From CAYWKU01 sp964459325 (GTDB lineage: Bacteria > RBG-13-61-14 > CAYWKU01): DNA of 53,419 nucleotides. Location of the stretch: assembly GCA_964459325.1 (NCBI GenBank), contig CAYWKU010000023.1, forward strand, positions 1-53,419, in the 5' to 3' direction. The position numbers and the translations under genes are program-made. Under the pieces are notes generated by a model. That model saw only the letters and a list, made by a program, of their open reading frames with translations. It was not told the origin of the DNA and did not search any database. Positions 31,662 to 40,266 of this stretch are shown one piece after another (positions within the stretch are counted from its first letter, which is position 1; every line of letters starts with the position of its first letter).

Positions 31662-34600
31662 TTAGGGTAGTTGTATTACTGAGACGGGGGTGGACGAACT
31701 GTTATTAGTTCCGTCCCCCAGTTGGCCGTTTGCGTTATTACCCCAGCATTTAATGGAATCGTTTGAGAGATAGACACAGGTGTGAGTTTTACCGGTGGCA
31801 ACGATGTTTGCATCCGATATATCGGTAACCTGGACAGGCGTATTAGAGGAGGTCGTGGTACCGTCTCCGAGTTGGCCGTCAGTGTTTTGTCCCCAACAAT
31901 TGATGGTGCCGCCGTCAATAATTGCACAGGAATATCTCGCTCCCATTGAAATTTCATTGGCATTTGATATTCCAGTTACTGAAACAGGAGTATTGGTATC
32001 AGTGTTGGTACCGTCTCCAATCTGACCCCAATAGTTTACTCCCCAACACTTGATTGACCCCCCCCTCAGAAGCGCACAACTGTGTTTGTCACCGACATCG
32101 ATGGAAATTGCATCTGTGATTCCTACCACGCTCACGGGTGTGGGGGATGTTGTGTTAGTGCCGTCACCAAGCTGTCCCTCATTGTTGCCTCCCCAACATT
32201 TTACTGAGCCGTCGTCCAACAATGCGCACGCATGGTGACCATGGGTATCCACGTCCAATGAGGTAGATATTCCCTCCACCGAAACAGGAGTATTGGAGTC
32301 CTCATATGTACCGTCCCCGAGATTTCCGTTATTATTTCTTCCCCAGCACATAATGGACCCGTCGTCAAGAACCGAACAACCGAAAACTCCCGCGCTACAT
32401 GTGGCTGCCGAAGATATTCCCGAAACGGTAACCGGAGTGGAAGAGTCGATATTTGTACCGTCGCCCAATTGTCCGTATTCATTGTCCCCCCAACATTCGA
32501 TTTCTCCACTGGACATTACAGCACAAGAGTCTAACCCTCCTGTCCCCAAATTGTATACGGTTGATATGTCCGAGACAGTCACGGGGGTATTTGAGTCGTT
32601 CGTGTTTCCATTACCAAGCTGTCCATCACTATTGCCACCCCAGCATACAATTGAGGAACTGTAGGACATCTGGGCACAAGAATGCATGCTTCCATTTAAC
32701 AGTTTAGCCTTATCGTGTTCGTTAATTATTCCCCAATCCGGTGTGCCGGCATTTCCTACTGAGGTGACCTGAATGGGTTCTGAGCCATCGGATTTCATCA
32801 CCCAAATGTTTCCTTCTTTGCCATACGCAATATGACTTCCGCCCGGAGACCAGCTTCCTGTAGCTTCTTTAATTGAGGTATTGGTGAGATTAGTAGCCCC
32901 GGTTCCGTCGGCATTTACAGTATATAGTTCATTTTGTCCTTTACGGTACAAAATTTTCGCACCATTGGGAGAAAAACGCGGGCTTCCGTCAGCATCGCCT
33001 GTTGTATCGATGAGAAGCTGCTGATTGGTACCATCAGCCTTCATTGTCCACAGGTCGGAGCAGGAACTGCAGAATGGCTCACCTCTGCCGTATACTATGG
33101 TTGAGCCACCGGGCGAATAATCGGCTGAGACGGTGTTATCGGCATCGTTTGATAAGTTCACCTGATTGGTACCGTCAATATCCGCGACAAATAACTCGTA
33201 ATTCTGGGAACCGCTCGAAACATCTTTCATAAAAAGAAGTTTCTGCCCATCGGGTGAAAAGCCCCAAAAGTTACCGTTGCCGTTGCTCCCCGTGTCGATC
33301 ACCTCTTGTGCTCCTGTCCCGTCACTATTCATTAGCATAACACCGTTGTTGGTAGAAAATTCTGCTTCTTTTTTGAAAAATCCGATTTTTGTTCCGTCTG
33401 GAGATATGCGGGGATTCATCAGAGTATAGCCACTCATGGTTATCAACTTTTCACTGTTGGTGCCATCAGGATTCATACGCCATATTTCCTCTCCGGCCGC
33501 ATAAACAATAACGCTAGGCAAGCTATTTGAATCCAGAGGGTCGCTTCCGGCTGATATTTCTTCAGCATCCGTATATCCGTCATTGTCATCATCACTGTCG
33601 GCGTTATCTCCGATGCCGTCGCCGTCGGTGTCGGTGGTTTCGTTCGGGTCGAGGGGGAAGGCATCATTTTGGTCGGTCACGCCGTCGTTATCGTCGTCGG
33701 CGTCGTCGGAGTCCGGTATGCCGTCGCCGTCGTTGTCATTGGTGGTTGAGGAGTTCAGGTACACGTTGTCCACCACGTAACCCCCGGCTCCTTCTATGAT
33801 GAGCACGTTGTTTACGGTTACCGAGTTGTAGCCGGACTTCGAGAACTCGACCTGGTAAGTGCCCACCGGCACTCCGGAAATGCTCCACGAGCCGTCGGCG
33901 GCTGTGGCGGTGGAGTGAGCGGTTTCCAGCACCCGCACGTCTATACCCGAATGGACGCTGGAGCCGGACAGGTAAGCGCTGCCGCTCATGGTTCCCGTGG
34001 CGGAGCAGACGGTGAGGTCCATATTGATTCCGTTGGTGCGGACGTCCCTCTCGACGGTTACACTGGAAACCGTAGCGGTGCAATAACCGTCCTTCATGGC
34101 CGCCACTTCGTAAGTACCCTCGGGCACCCATGAAATGACGTAATCACCCGCGTCGTCCGTGAGGGCGATGTAGCTGGTACCGGGCACGAAAACGGTAATA
34201 CCCAGATTGCCGGTGGTTGCGCCGCCTAGTGTTACCGTCCCGGCGATTTCACCGGTTTTAAGGAGTTTTAGCCATCCCAGGTGCAGGCCCTCATCTTCGG
34301 GCATTTCAACGTTTTCCAGGAATTCGGCATATTCATACTCGCCGTCGCCGTCTTCGTCGTACTCGGCGACTATCTGGTGCAATCCGGGCGGCACGTTGTT
34401 TATTTCAAATTCACCTTCGGCGTTACTTATTGCACTCAGGTTGGTGCCTTTCACCTTCACCCGGGCATTGGGCACTACTTCCGTACCGGAAGGTTGAGCG
34501 GGGCGTGCGGTACCATCGGTGGCAGAGGCGCTTTGAGAGTCCATGATGGTGATTCCCGCTATCTTGCCCTCCGGTAGTTTAATTTTCACCACGTCGGATG

Positions 34601-34688
34601 AATCATCGTCGCCGCTGTCGAATCCGCCGCAACTCATTGCAAATGCAGCGAAAGCCAGCAAGATTCCCAAAAAAATAACTCGTCGCAT
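31662..34688 (-). CDS. Giant mosaic lipoprotein: CarD-like, TSP3, TolB-propeller and seven RCC1 repeats
   Basis: 1008 residues. The lipobox is FAMSC (Cys20). In order: two or three carboxypeptidase-regulatory/SdrD-like beta-sandwiches (about 60-310; GEFEINNVPPGLHQI, GDYVISWVPEGTYEV, GSWSISGVPVGTYQV), a calcium-binding thrombospondin type 3 segment (about 315-390; DNDGDGIPDSDD, DTDGDGIGDNADSDDD), a TolB/DPP-type beta-propeller (about 395-660; NPDGTN, SPDGTKI, SPGGSTI, SPNGAKI, SPGGSHI) and exactly seven RCC1-type repeats to the end, each with xxCWGxNxxGQLGDGT. It is exported and probably surface exposed. It is preceded by the same unusual promoter as the ECF sigma operon, so it is a predicted sigma target. 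Function: a surface scaffold or sensor, by inference. Confidence 0.88.
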   Translation of the reverse strand: MRRVIFLGILLAFAAFAMSCGGFDSGDDDSSDVVKIKLPEGKIAGITIMDSQSASATDGTARPAQPSGTEVVPNARVKVKGTNLSAISNAEGEFEINNVPPGLHQIVAEYDEDGDGEYEYAEFLENVEMPEDEGLHLGWLKLLKTGEIAGTVTLGGATTGNLGITVFVPGTSYIALTDDAGDYVISWVPEGTYEVAAMKDGYCTATVSSVTVERDVRTNGINMDLTVCSATGTMSGSAYLSGSSVHSGIDVRVLETAHSTATAADGSWSISGVPVGTYQVEFSKSGYNSVTVNNVLIIEGAGGYVVDNVYLNSSTTNDNDGDGIPDSDDADDDNDGVTDQNDAFPLDPNETTDTDGDGIGDNADSDDDNDGYTDAEEISAGSDPLDSNSLPSVIVYAAGEEIWRMNPDGTNSEKLITMSGYTLMNPRISPDGTKIGFFKKEAEFSTNNGVMLMNSDGTGAQEVIDTGSNGNGNFWGFSPDGQKLLFMKDVSSGSQNYELFVADIDGTNQVNLSNDADNTVSADYSPGGSTIVYGRGEPFCSSCSDLWTMKADGTNQQLLIDTTGDADGSPRFSPNGAKILYRKGQNELYTVNADGTGATNLTNTSIKEATGSWSPGGSHIAYGKEGNIWVMKSDGSEPIQVTSVGNAGTPDWGIINEHDKAKLLNGSMHSCAQMSYSSSIVCWGGNSDGQLGNGNTNDSNTPVTVSDISTVYNLGTGGLDSCAVMSSGEIECWGDNEYGQLGDGTNIDSSTPVTVSGISSAATCSAGVFGCSVLDDGSIMCWGRNNNGNLGDGTYEDSNTPVSVEGISTSLDVDTHGHHACALLDDGSVKCWGGNNEGQLGDGTNTTSPTPVSVVGITDAISIDVGDKHSCALLRGGSIKCWGVNYWGQIGDGTNTDTNTPVSVTGISNANEISMGARYSCAIIDGGTINCWGQNTDGQLGDGTTTSSNTPVQVTDISDANIVATGKTHTCVYLSNDSIKCWGNNANGQLGDGTNNSSSTPVSVIQLP

Positions 34689-34752
34689 TCTCCCCTCCTT
34701 AAAGGTTTTGCTTTGGATTTAAAGAAAAAAGCCAATTCTACTTTCCTCAGTG

Positions 34753-34781
34753 TAGACGGAATATAGTTGCTTCCGGTCTCA
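34753..34781 (-). promoter_or_regulatory. ECF-sigma-type promoter of the propeller lipoprotein gene
   Basis: On the minus strand TGAGACCGG, 12 nt, TCCGTCTA. Both boxes and the spacing are identical to the site before the ECF sigma gene, while the spacers differ. The -10 box lies about 65 nt before the ATG at 34688. Confidence 0.8.
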
Positions 34782-34903
34782 CTTTTTGAAACATTTCAAG
34801 AAATTTTTCCGGCCTCCGATAAAAATTTCCTGCGCTATTTGATTATGCAAACTCATTGCTGTCCCAAATAGAGGGTCATGCCGATTTTCCCCCGGATCAG
34901 CCG

Positions 34904-34927
34904 GACAAGGGGCTTAAGCCCCTTGTC
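34904..34927. repeat. Perfect 24-nt palindrome (CCCCTTGTC family)
   Basis: Two copies of the half-site GACAAGGGGCTT face each other without a gap. The half-site is shared with the palindromes at 25685. Confidence 0.8.
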
Positions 34928-35034
34928 TCCTTTGTCTGCATAAAACCATCAGGTTATATACTTTCCGACTAAAAAACCGTTTTTGGACAAGTATGATGCA
35001 CTCTGAGGGGTGATTTTCCCGGCTGTGAATTGCT

Positions 35035-36705
35035 TTAAAATTCGCGACTTATAAGCACCGAGCCCGAATAGTCCGGCTCATAGTACAAGGTGGAATTAAC
35101 ACTGATGGGGGTAACTCCGATGCTTCCACCCAGCGATACGCGCCACTCATCGAACATCATCAAGCCCATGTTTCCGGCCAGTTGCCCGGAGCCGGTGAGC
35201 ATTCCTTCGGTTTCCGGGCCGGAGTCGTAGAGCACTTTGCGATGAAAGTAATTCAGTCCAGCCACCGGGCCTATACCGAACTCCCACGGCTTCCTGCGGT
35301 ACCGGTAAAACAAGCCCGCGTCTGCGTCCAGGCGGGTGAGCTTCACGTCTTCGTCCTCGTCGTTTATCTCATAATTTCCCGAGCTTTGACCGCCGGACAG
35401 GCCGAAACTCAGCCGGGTGTTTTTGAACGGCCCGGTTCGGCGGAATTTGGCGCCGTAGGTAACCGTTCCCTGAGCCACGGCGTCGTTTACGTCCGGCGAG
35501 AAGAACGACCTGTACGCGGCGCCCACCCCGATGTCCCTTTCAACTGTTTGAAATTCAACATATTTTCTGGCGCTGATTCTTTCCCCCGGCATGAACCTTA
35601 CCTTTTTGGTGAAAAACGGCTTGTCGCTGCCGGGCCTTGCCAGCGCTATTTCATGCTTTCCGGGCGGCAAAACCACGCTGCCGGGCAATTTTCCCTTTTC
35701 GCGGCCGTTGACCTTTATGGTAATTTCCCCCAGGGATTCATCGTATGAATAGATGACCGGTTTTCCCGCTCGCTGTATCCTGCCTGCCAGGACTATGGGG
35801 TCGCTGCCCAGTATGTCGGAGCGGGCGGCGGGTCGTTGTTGACCCCTGGTGTAATAATAGGTTTTCTCCTTTGCGTAGTCGTGAGCTTCGCTGACGGTCA
35901 CCGCGCCGTCCCCGTTGGGGTCGAATTTTGCGAGGGCTTCCAGGAAAAAGTATGTATAAATATCGTGCTTGAGTTTTTCATCCTCGCGGGCGGTTTCTCC
36001 CCACGCGCAAGCGCTCAACACCACGCTGGCCTCGCTGACAACGTCTATGGGTTTCACGAAAAACTTGGCCTTGGTCCGGCTCAACTCCCTTTCCATGCGC
36101 TTGTTGAGTTCGCTTTTTCCATGGCCGGAATGGCAGGTGGCGAGTATTAGTACCTTTTTGCGGGAACGCAGACCCTGGAACCAATCGCGCAATCCGGCGA
36201 TATCCAGAGCGGTTTCGGGAATCTTTTCGTAATCGGTATCGGAAGTAACCAGGTACTGGCGCAATTCGCCGTCTTTTTCCCGGTCGAGAGTGCCGTGAGT
36301 ACTGAAGTACACGACCACTATATCCCGGGGGTCGGTGTTTAATTGATTTATTTTTTTGAGATTTTCAAGTATTGATTCCCGGCGGGTTTCCTCGGTAGAT
36401 GTTAAAATTTTGACACTATCGAAGCCCTGATTTTTACTCTCGTTTGCGGTTTTCAGTATTTTACCGAATTCCCGGGCGTCCTTTTCGGCGTAACTCAGCT
36501 TGCGCCATTTGGAATCGGTAAAATGGTCAATTCCTACCAGCAAAGCTATCCTGCGGGGCGAATATGCCTTATCCAGCTGTTCCTTCGGCACTTCCGGCAC
36601 CGAAGTCATTTTGCTTTTATGCACAACACCCTTTTTCCCGCAGGATACGAAAAGCGCGGAAATAAACAGCAACGCCAATAAAGATATGTTTCGCCCTTCT
36701 TTCAT
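35035..36705 (-). CDS. Caspase-like (C14) lipoprotein with PEGA-like and barrel-like C-terminus
   Basis: 556 residues. Lipobox FVSC (Cys22) predicts an envelope location, unlike most cytoplasmic caspase relatives. The peptidase domain (about 50-310) has RRIALLVGIDHF, catalytic His137 in YFSTHGTLD and Cys191 in LILATCHSGHG, with an EF-hand-like FDPNGDGAVTVSEA loop near residue 255 that could bind calcium. A PEGA-like domain follows (ITIKVNGREKGKLPGSVVLPPGKH, cited as two parts: ITIKVNGREKG, PGSVVLPPGKHEI). The last 170 residues are amphipathic strands (TRLDADAGLFYRYRRKPW, VSLGGSIGVTPISV) resembling a small outer-membrane barrel, ending in F. It is 34 bp downstream of the anti-sigma gene. Function in stress-triggered proteolysis is inference. 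Confidence 0.87.
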   Translation of the reverse strand: MKEGRNISLLALLFISALFVSCGKKGVVHKSKMTSVPEVPKEQLDKAYSPRRIALLVGIDHFTDSKWRKLSYAEKDAREFGKILKTANESKNQGFDSVKILTSTEETRRESILENLKKINQLNTDPRDIVVVYFSTHGTLDREKDGELRQYLVTSDTDYEKIPETALDIAGLRDWFQGLRSRKKVLILATCHSGHGKSELNKRMERELSRTKAKFFVKPIDVVSEASVVLSACAWGETAREDEKLKHDIYTYFFLEALAKFDPNGDGAVTVSEAHDYAKEKTYYYTRGQQRPAARSDILGSDPIVLAGRIQRAGKPVIYSYDESLGEITIKVNGREKGKLPGSVVLPPGKHEIALARPGSDKPFFTKKVRFMPGERISARKYVEFQTVERDIGVGAAYRSFFSPDVNDAVAQGTVTYGAKFRRTGPFKNTRLSFGLSGGQSSGNYEINDEDEDVKLTRLDADAGLFYRYRRKPWEFGIGPVAGLNYFHRKVLYDSGPETEGMLTGSGQLAGNMGLMMFDEWRVSLGGSIGVTPISVNSTLYYEPDYSGSVLISREF

Positions 36706-36739
36706 ACCCCTCCACCAACGAGTGAAATCAATTTTAATA

Positions 36740-37576
36740 CTATTTTACATTAATTTCAAATTTATCGAAGGATTTTTCCGGGTCGCCGTCAATGCTTTCC
36801 TTTTCCAAATATTCTTCGGCAAGGAGGACGAGTTTACGTTTTTGTCTGACCGGGTGTTTTGAAAAGAGACCGACAAATACCTGTTTTCCCTCGAGGCCGT
36901 TTAAGGGTATCCCCTGTAGCTTCTTCCCCTCCCTGAATTCATAAACTCCTCTCCGGTGAGGTTTTTGAGAAAGCAGGTTGTCCGGGTACAACATTTCAAT
37001 ATCACCCTCGTGAAGACGGGCGAGATAAAAATACCCGCCGGAATTGAGCCGGTAGCGGAACAGGAGAATGTCGTTCGGGTGATAGTCGGCGCCCATGACC
37101 GCCCTTTGAGGTTTATTGTCCCGGTCGGCGCCCTTAAGCACGGCCACATTCAAATTAACCCGGGGTTGTTCCGCAAAGTTGCCTTTTATTCCGACGTAGT
37201 TTGAACTTTGGGGAAGGAAAGCTACTGCCACGAACAAAAACAATGCTGCCGCCGCGGCGGGGACAAACGCGGGTAATATTTTTCGACGGAAAGAACCGGG
37301 CAGCTTCTGGGGAACCTGCACCTGCGCCATTACATTGCGATAAATCCGTTCCTTCTCATGCTCTGAAATTTCGGAGCGATTCGTGTTTGATAATAACTTC
37401 CCCCCGACATACTCCAGGCCCACCAGGCATCTTTCCGCACCCAGTTGGTGAAAAAACTCTTCGCAAAGTGGGCACTCTTTGTCCAGATGCTCTATCAACT
37501 CCATCTTGTCCCGTGGCGAAAGCTCATCATGCAGAAATTTTATCCACTTCTTGAGGTTAAGCGGGCACTTTTCCAT
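36740..37576 (-). CDS. Anti-sigma factor with zinc-finger-like N-terminus and DUF4384 domain
   Basis: 278 residues. The N-terminus has CPLNLKKWIKFLHDELSPRDKMELIEHLDKECPLCEEFF, a C...H...C-x2-C arrangement (Cys4, His29-region, Cys35, Cys38) like zinc-binding anti-sigma domains (residues summarised, not all shown). One transmembrane helix lies at about 105-125 (ILPAFVPAAAAALFLFVAVAFL in part). The periplasmic C-terminal 140 residues match DUF4384 style (NDILLFRYRLNSGGYFYLARL, MLYPDN), a domain often fused to bacterial caspases. The ATG overlaps the sigma stop (TAATG). It should hold the ECF sigma at the membrane; the DUF4384 part probably senses an envelope signal. Confidence 0.82.
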   Translation of the reverse strand: MEKCPLNLKKWIKFLHDELSPRDKMELIEHLDKECPLCEEFFHQLGAERCLVGLEYVGGKLLSNTNRSEISEHEKERIYRNVMAQVQVPQKLPGSFRRKILPAFVPAAAAALFLFVAVAFLPQSSNYVGIKGNFAEQPRVNLNVAVLKGADRDNKPQRAVMGADYHPNDILLFRYRLNSGGYFYLARLHEGDIEMLYPDNLLSQKPHRRGVYEFREGKKLQGIPLNGLEGKQVFVGLFSKHPVRQKRKLVLLAEEYLEKESIDGDPEKSFDKFEINVK

Positions 37577-38148
37577 TATGTTTCTCCTCTCACTGTCAAA
37601 ATCCGCTTCATCAGCAGCCGCTGGTACCGGGCGCGGAACCTGTCCAGGCGGGTGGTTACGGTGCTTTTGGGAATCCCGAGCTGTTCGGCAATTTCCTCCG
37701 TTGTCATTCCATCGCCCAGGTAGTACATTTTTACCGTGTCTTTCATCGCCCGGTTCGGTATTGATTCCACGACTTCCTTTATTACCTGTTTTTCCAGTTG
37801 CCTCATGGCATGGTCTTCAGATACACCGTCCGGCATGTCTTCCTGTATAACCTTTTCCACTACCAGCGGCACCTCAGACCTGGTAGAATTTTGACGGATA
37901 TGGTCGATAGCCGCTCGTCTGACAATCGTAGAGAGCCATGAGCCAAACTTTGACGGTTCGTTAAGGGTGTCCAGGTTATTGAAAGCCTTCACGAAAGCCT
38001 CCTGGCAGATGTCCTTCGCGTCATCTTCCCTGTAGTTTACATAACTCAAGGCCAGGGAGTACATATTTGAAAAATACCTCTCAAATAACCCCCTGAATCC
38101 CTCTTCGAACCCTCTCCTCGCGAGCTTTATCAACTTACCATCACTCAT
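37576..38148 (-). CDS. ECF RNA polymerase sigma factor
   Basis: 190 residues. Region 2 (about 15-85) includes LFERYFSNMYSLALSYV, DAKDICQEAFVKAF and FGSWLSTIVRRAAIDHIR for -10 recognition; region 4 (about 125-185) includes VKMYYLGDGMTTEEIAEQLGIPKSTVTTRLDR, a helix-turn-helix for the -35 box (YYLGDGMTTEEIAEQL, IPKSTVTTRLDR). There is no region 3, as expected for ECF. It is translationally coupled to an anti-sigma factor. The promoter before it carries the same boxes as the promoter of the large lipoprotein, so it probably drives its own operon. Confidence 0.95.
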   Translation of the reverse strand: MSDGKLIKLARRGFEEGFRGLFERYFSNMYSLALSYVNYREDDAKDICQEAFVKAFNNLDTLNEPSKFGSWLSTIVRRAAIDHIRQNSTRSEVPLVVEKVIQEDMPDGVSEDHAMRQLEKQVIKEVVESIPNRAMKDTVKMYYLGDGMTTEEIAEQLGIPKSTVTTRLDRFRARYQRLLMKRILTVRGET

Positions 38149-38182
38149 AATTCAACCATAAATATACACTGCTCTATCCGAT

Positions 38183-38211
38183 AGACGGAAGAAGTGCCCC
38201 CCCGGTCTCAA
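38183..38211 (-). promoter_or_regulatory. ECF-sigma-type promoter of the sigma/anti-sigma/caspase operon
   Basis: On the minus strand TGAGACCGG, 12 nt (GGGGGCACTTCT), TCCGTCTA; the -10 box lies 35 nt before the ATG at 38148. It is identical in boxes and spacing to the site at 34753, which suggests autoregulation. Confidence 0.8.
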
Positions 38212-38268
38212 TTTCTTTTCAAATATTTAAATTTATCGCGCGACTGGAATGAAAACGAAGATGCCTTA

Positions 38269-39279
38269 TCAAGGAGTTTCGGGAAGCCGTCTGCCCTTTT
38301 TTCTCGGCATGGCGGGTTCGTTCATTATCTCCTCGCCAAGCATCTCCTCGATGACGTCTTCCAGCGTAACTATGCCTATAGTCTCGCCATTCTCGACTAT
38401 CACGAACAAATGCTGGCGCCTTCGTATCATCTCCTTGAGCAACTGGTGGGCGCGCATGGAGGGCGGTATAACTTGAACCGGCCTTTTCAGTTCGGAAAGC
38501 TTCGTCTCCTCCTTGCCCTCGCAAATGGAGGAAATCACTTCGTGCCGGCGCACCAGGCCTACCACTTTATTGGTGTCGTCGTCCTGAGTTAAAGGCACGC
38601 GGGCGTGAGCCCACCTTCCCGCCTCCTCCTGAACTTCCGAGAGCTTCAAATCGGCGTCCAGGTGTTGCATTTTGGAAACGGGAGTCATGATGTCCCGGGC
38701 TTCGATGTTGTTCAAGTGAAGCACGTTATTGAGCCACTTTAACTCCTCCGGCAGAATCCCGCCGGAGCGCACCCCCAGATGCGCAACGGATAACAGGTCC
38801 GCCTCGGTGGGAAATGATTCGGCTCTTTTCGGTTTAAGTAACTGGGTAATCCACTCACTCAAAATTACAGCGGGGTACAACACCCATATCAAAACCTGTA
38901 TGGGCCAGGCGAACAGCGGCGCAAGGCGATGGGAATGGGCGTAGCCGAGCGTTTTGGGGATAATCTCGGACAATATCAAAATGGCCAGCACAAAGGTGAT
39001 GGAGAAGGCCGTGAGGTACTCCCCTCCGAAATGAGCCTGCACCAGGCCTCCCGCCACCGTGGCGCCGGCGGTGTGAGCGATGGTGTTGAGGGTCAATATC
39101 GCCGACACCGGCCTGTCCATGCTTTCCCGGAGCGCCGCCAGTTTTTTGCCCCGTGAAGTGCCCTGTTGCCGGAGGCTCTCAACCCTGCCGGGCGGCACCG
39201 AGTAAAGGGCCGCTTCCCATATGGAGCAAGTGAAGGAAAAACCTATCGTTAATATTACGGCCACAGCCAACCATGTCAT
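38269..39279 (-). CDS. CNNM/CorC-type transporter (DUF21 plus CBS pair)
   Basis: 336 residues. The DUF21/CNNM membrane domain (about 1-160) has three to four helices and conserved SAILTLNTIAHTAGATVAGG and LSEIIPKTLGY. A CBS-pair domain follows (about 190-310; RDIMTPVSKMQHLDAD, HARVPLT, LFVIVENGETIGIVTLEDVIEEMLGEE cited in parts). Family members export Mg2+ or act in ion homeostasis, with the CBS pair binding adenine nucleotides. There is no C-terminal CorC_HlyC domain; instead it ends in a short basic-rich tail. The ATG follows AAGGGGAAAAAG. It is separated from the sigma operon by about 57 bp on the same strand as that operon's antipode. Confidence 0.9.
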   Translation of the reverse strand: MTWLAVAVILTIGFSFTCSIWEAALYSVPPGRVESLRQQGTSRGKKLAALRESMDRPVSAILTLNTIAHTAGATVAGGLVQAHFGGEYLTAFSITFVLAILILSEIIPKTLGYAHSHRLAPLFAWPIQVLIWVLYPAVILSEWITQLLKPKRAESFPTEADLLSVAHLGVRSGGILPEELKWLNNVLHLNNIEARDIMTPVSKMQHLDADLKLSEVQEEAGRWAHARVPLTQDDDTNKVVGLVRRHEVISSICEGKEETKLSELKRPVQVIPPSMRAHQLLKEMIRRRQHLFVIVENGETIGIVTLEDVIEEMLGEEIMNEPAMPRKKGRRLPETP

Positions 39280-39489
39280 GGTCTTTTTCCCCTTTAAATT
39301 CGGTTAGTCAACTTCACCGAAAGACAGTATCGTCTTTGTGCCCAAATAGTCCATCCATCCAAGAATGATACATAAATTATATGGCTATGCATTAAATACA
39401 ATGAAATTCCTCAAAAAAATTCCTTATTTGTTTCGTTTGCAATCGAATGGGGAGAAGGCTATTTTACCACATTGGAAAGGGGTGTGACC

Positions 39490-40266
39490 ATGAAATTCTC
39501 TCTCAAGGATAAGGCGGTGGTTTTGACCGGAGGCAGCCGGGGCATCGGTCGAGCCGTCGCAGGGATGCTTGCAATGGAAGGCTCCCGGATGGCTCTCGGG
39601 GCAAGGGATAAAAGCAAGCTGGCGGAAACCGTTAAAATGGTTGAAGAAGCGGGGGCCGCCGCCAAGCCGATAGCCTGTGACGTAACCGACGACGCTTCCG
39701 CAAACTCCTTCGTTGAAACTGCCGCAAGCTCGCTGGGCGGGATAGATGTTTTCATGAACATAGCCGGAATCACTCTGGAAAAGAGTATGGAAAACGCAGA
39801 GCCGGAAGATTACCGCCGCCTCATGGAAACCAACCTTTTGGGCGCCGTCAGATGCACCCGGGCGGCGTTGCCGCATCTGAAAAAGAGTCCCGGGGTGCTG
39901 GTTAACCTGGCCAGTATCATCGTAAACGCCCCCTTTCCTTACCTGGGGGTGTACGCCTGCTCGAAATGGGCCCTGGCGGCCTTCAGTCACACGCTCCGAC
40001 AAGAACTGCACGGCAGTGGCGTCAGGGTGCTGACCGTGTATCCCACCGTGGTAAAAACCGACATGGTGGACGAAGAGCCGGTGTTGGCCAAAACACCCTC
40101 TCAAACACCGGAACAAGCGGCAAAAGCTATCATCAAAGCCATAAAAAAGGGGAAAATTGAAGCCGGGACATCGATGACGCCGAAAATACTGGGCGCCGCT
40201 TTCGCCGTCTATCCACCATGGGCCGACCGGCTCAACAGGATGTTTCTGCCGAAGGGATATAAATGA
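39490..40266 (+). CDS. Short-chain dehydrogenase/reductase
   Basis: 258 residues from ATG 39490, with GAAAGGGG upstream; a TTG six codons earlier is the alternative. The Rossmann cofactor motif is TGGSRGIG (about residue 14), NIAGI is the stabilising NAG-type motif, and the catalytic Ser lies near LASIIVNAPF with Tyr and Lys in YACSKWA. This is the classical SDR layout, with NADP preferred by inference from the Arg after TGGS. It overlaps the DUF2284 gene by 4 bp (ATGA). The substrate is unknown. Confidence 0.9.
   Translation: MKFSLKDKAVVLTGGSRGIGRAVAGMLAMEGSRMALGARDKSKLAETVKMVEEAGAAAKPIACDVTDDASANSFVETAASSLGGIDVFMNIAGITLEKSMENAEPEDYRRLMETNLLGAVRCTRAALPHLKKSPGVLVNLASIIVNAPFPYLGVYACSKWALAAFSHTLRQELHGSGVRVLTVYPTVVKTDMVDEEPVLAKTPSQTPEQAAKAIIKAIKKGKIEAGTSMTPKILGAAFAVYPPWADRLNRMFLPKGYK

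Noticed and set aside
31680..32700. CRISPR-like periodic repeats of about 150 bp
   Set aside because: They are in-frame RCC1 repeats of the lipoprotein gene, too long and too divergent for CRISPR.
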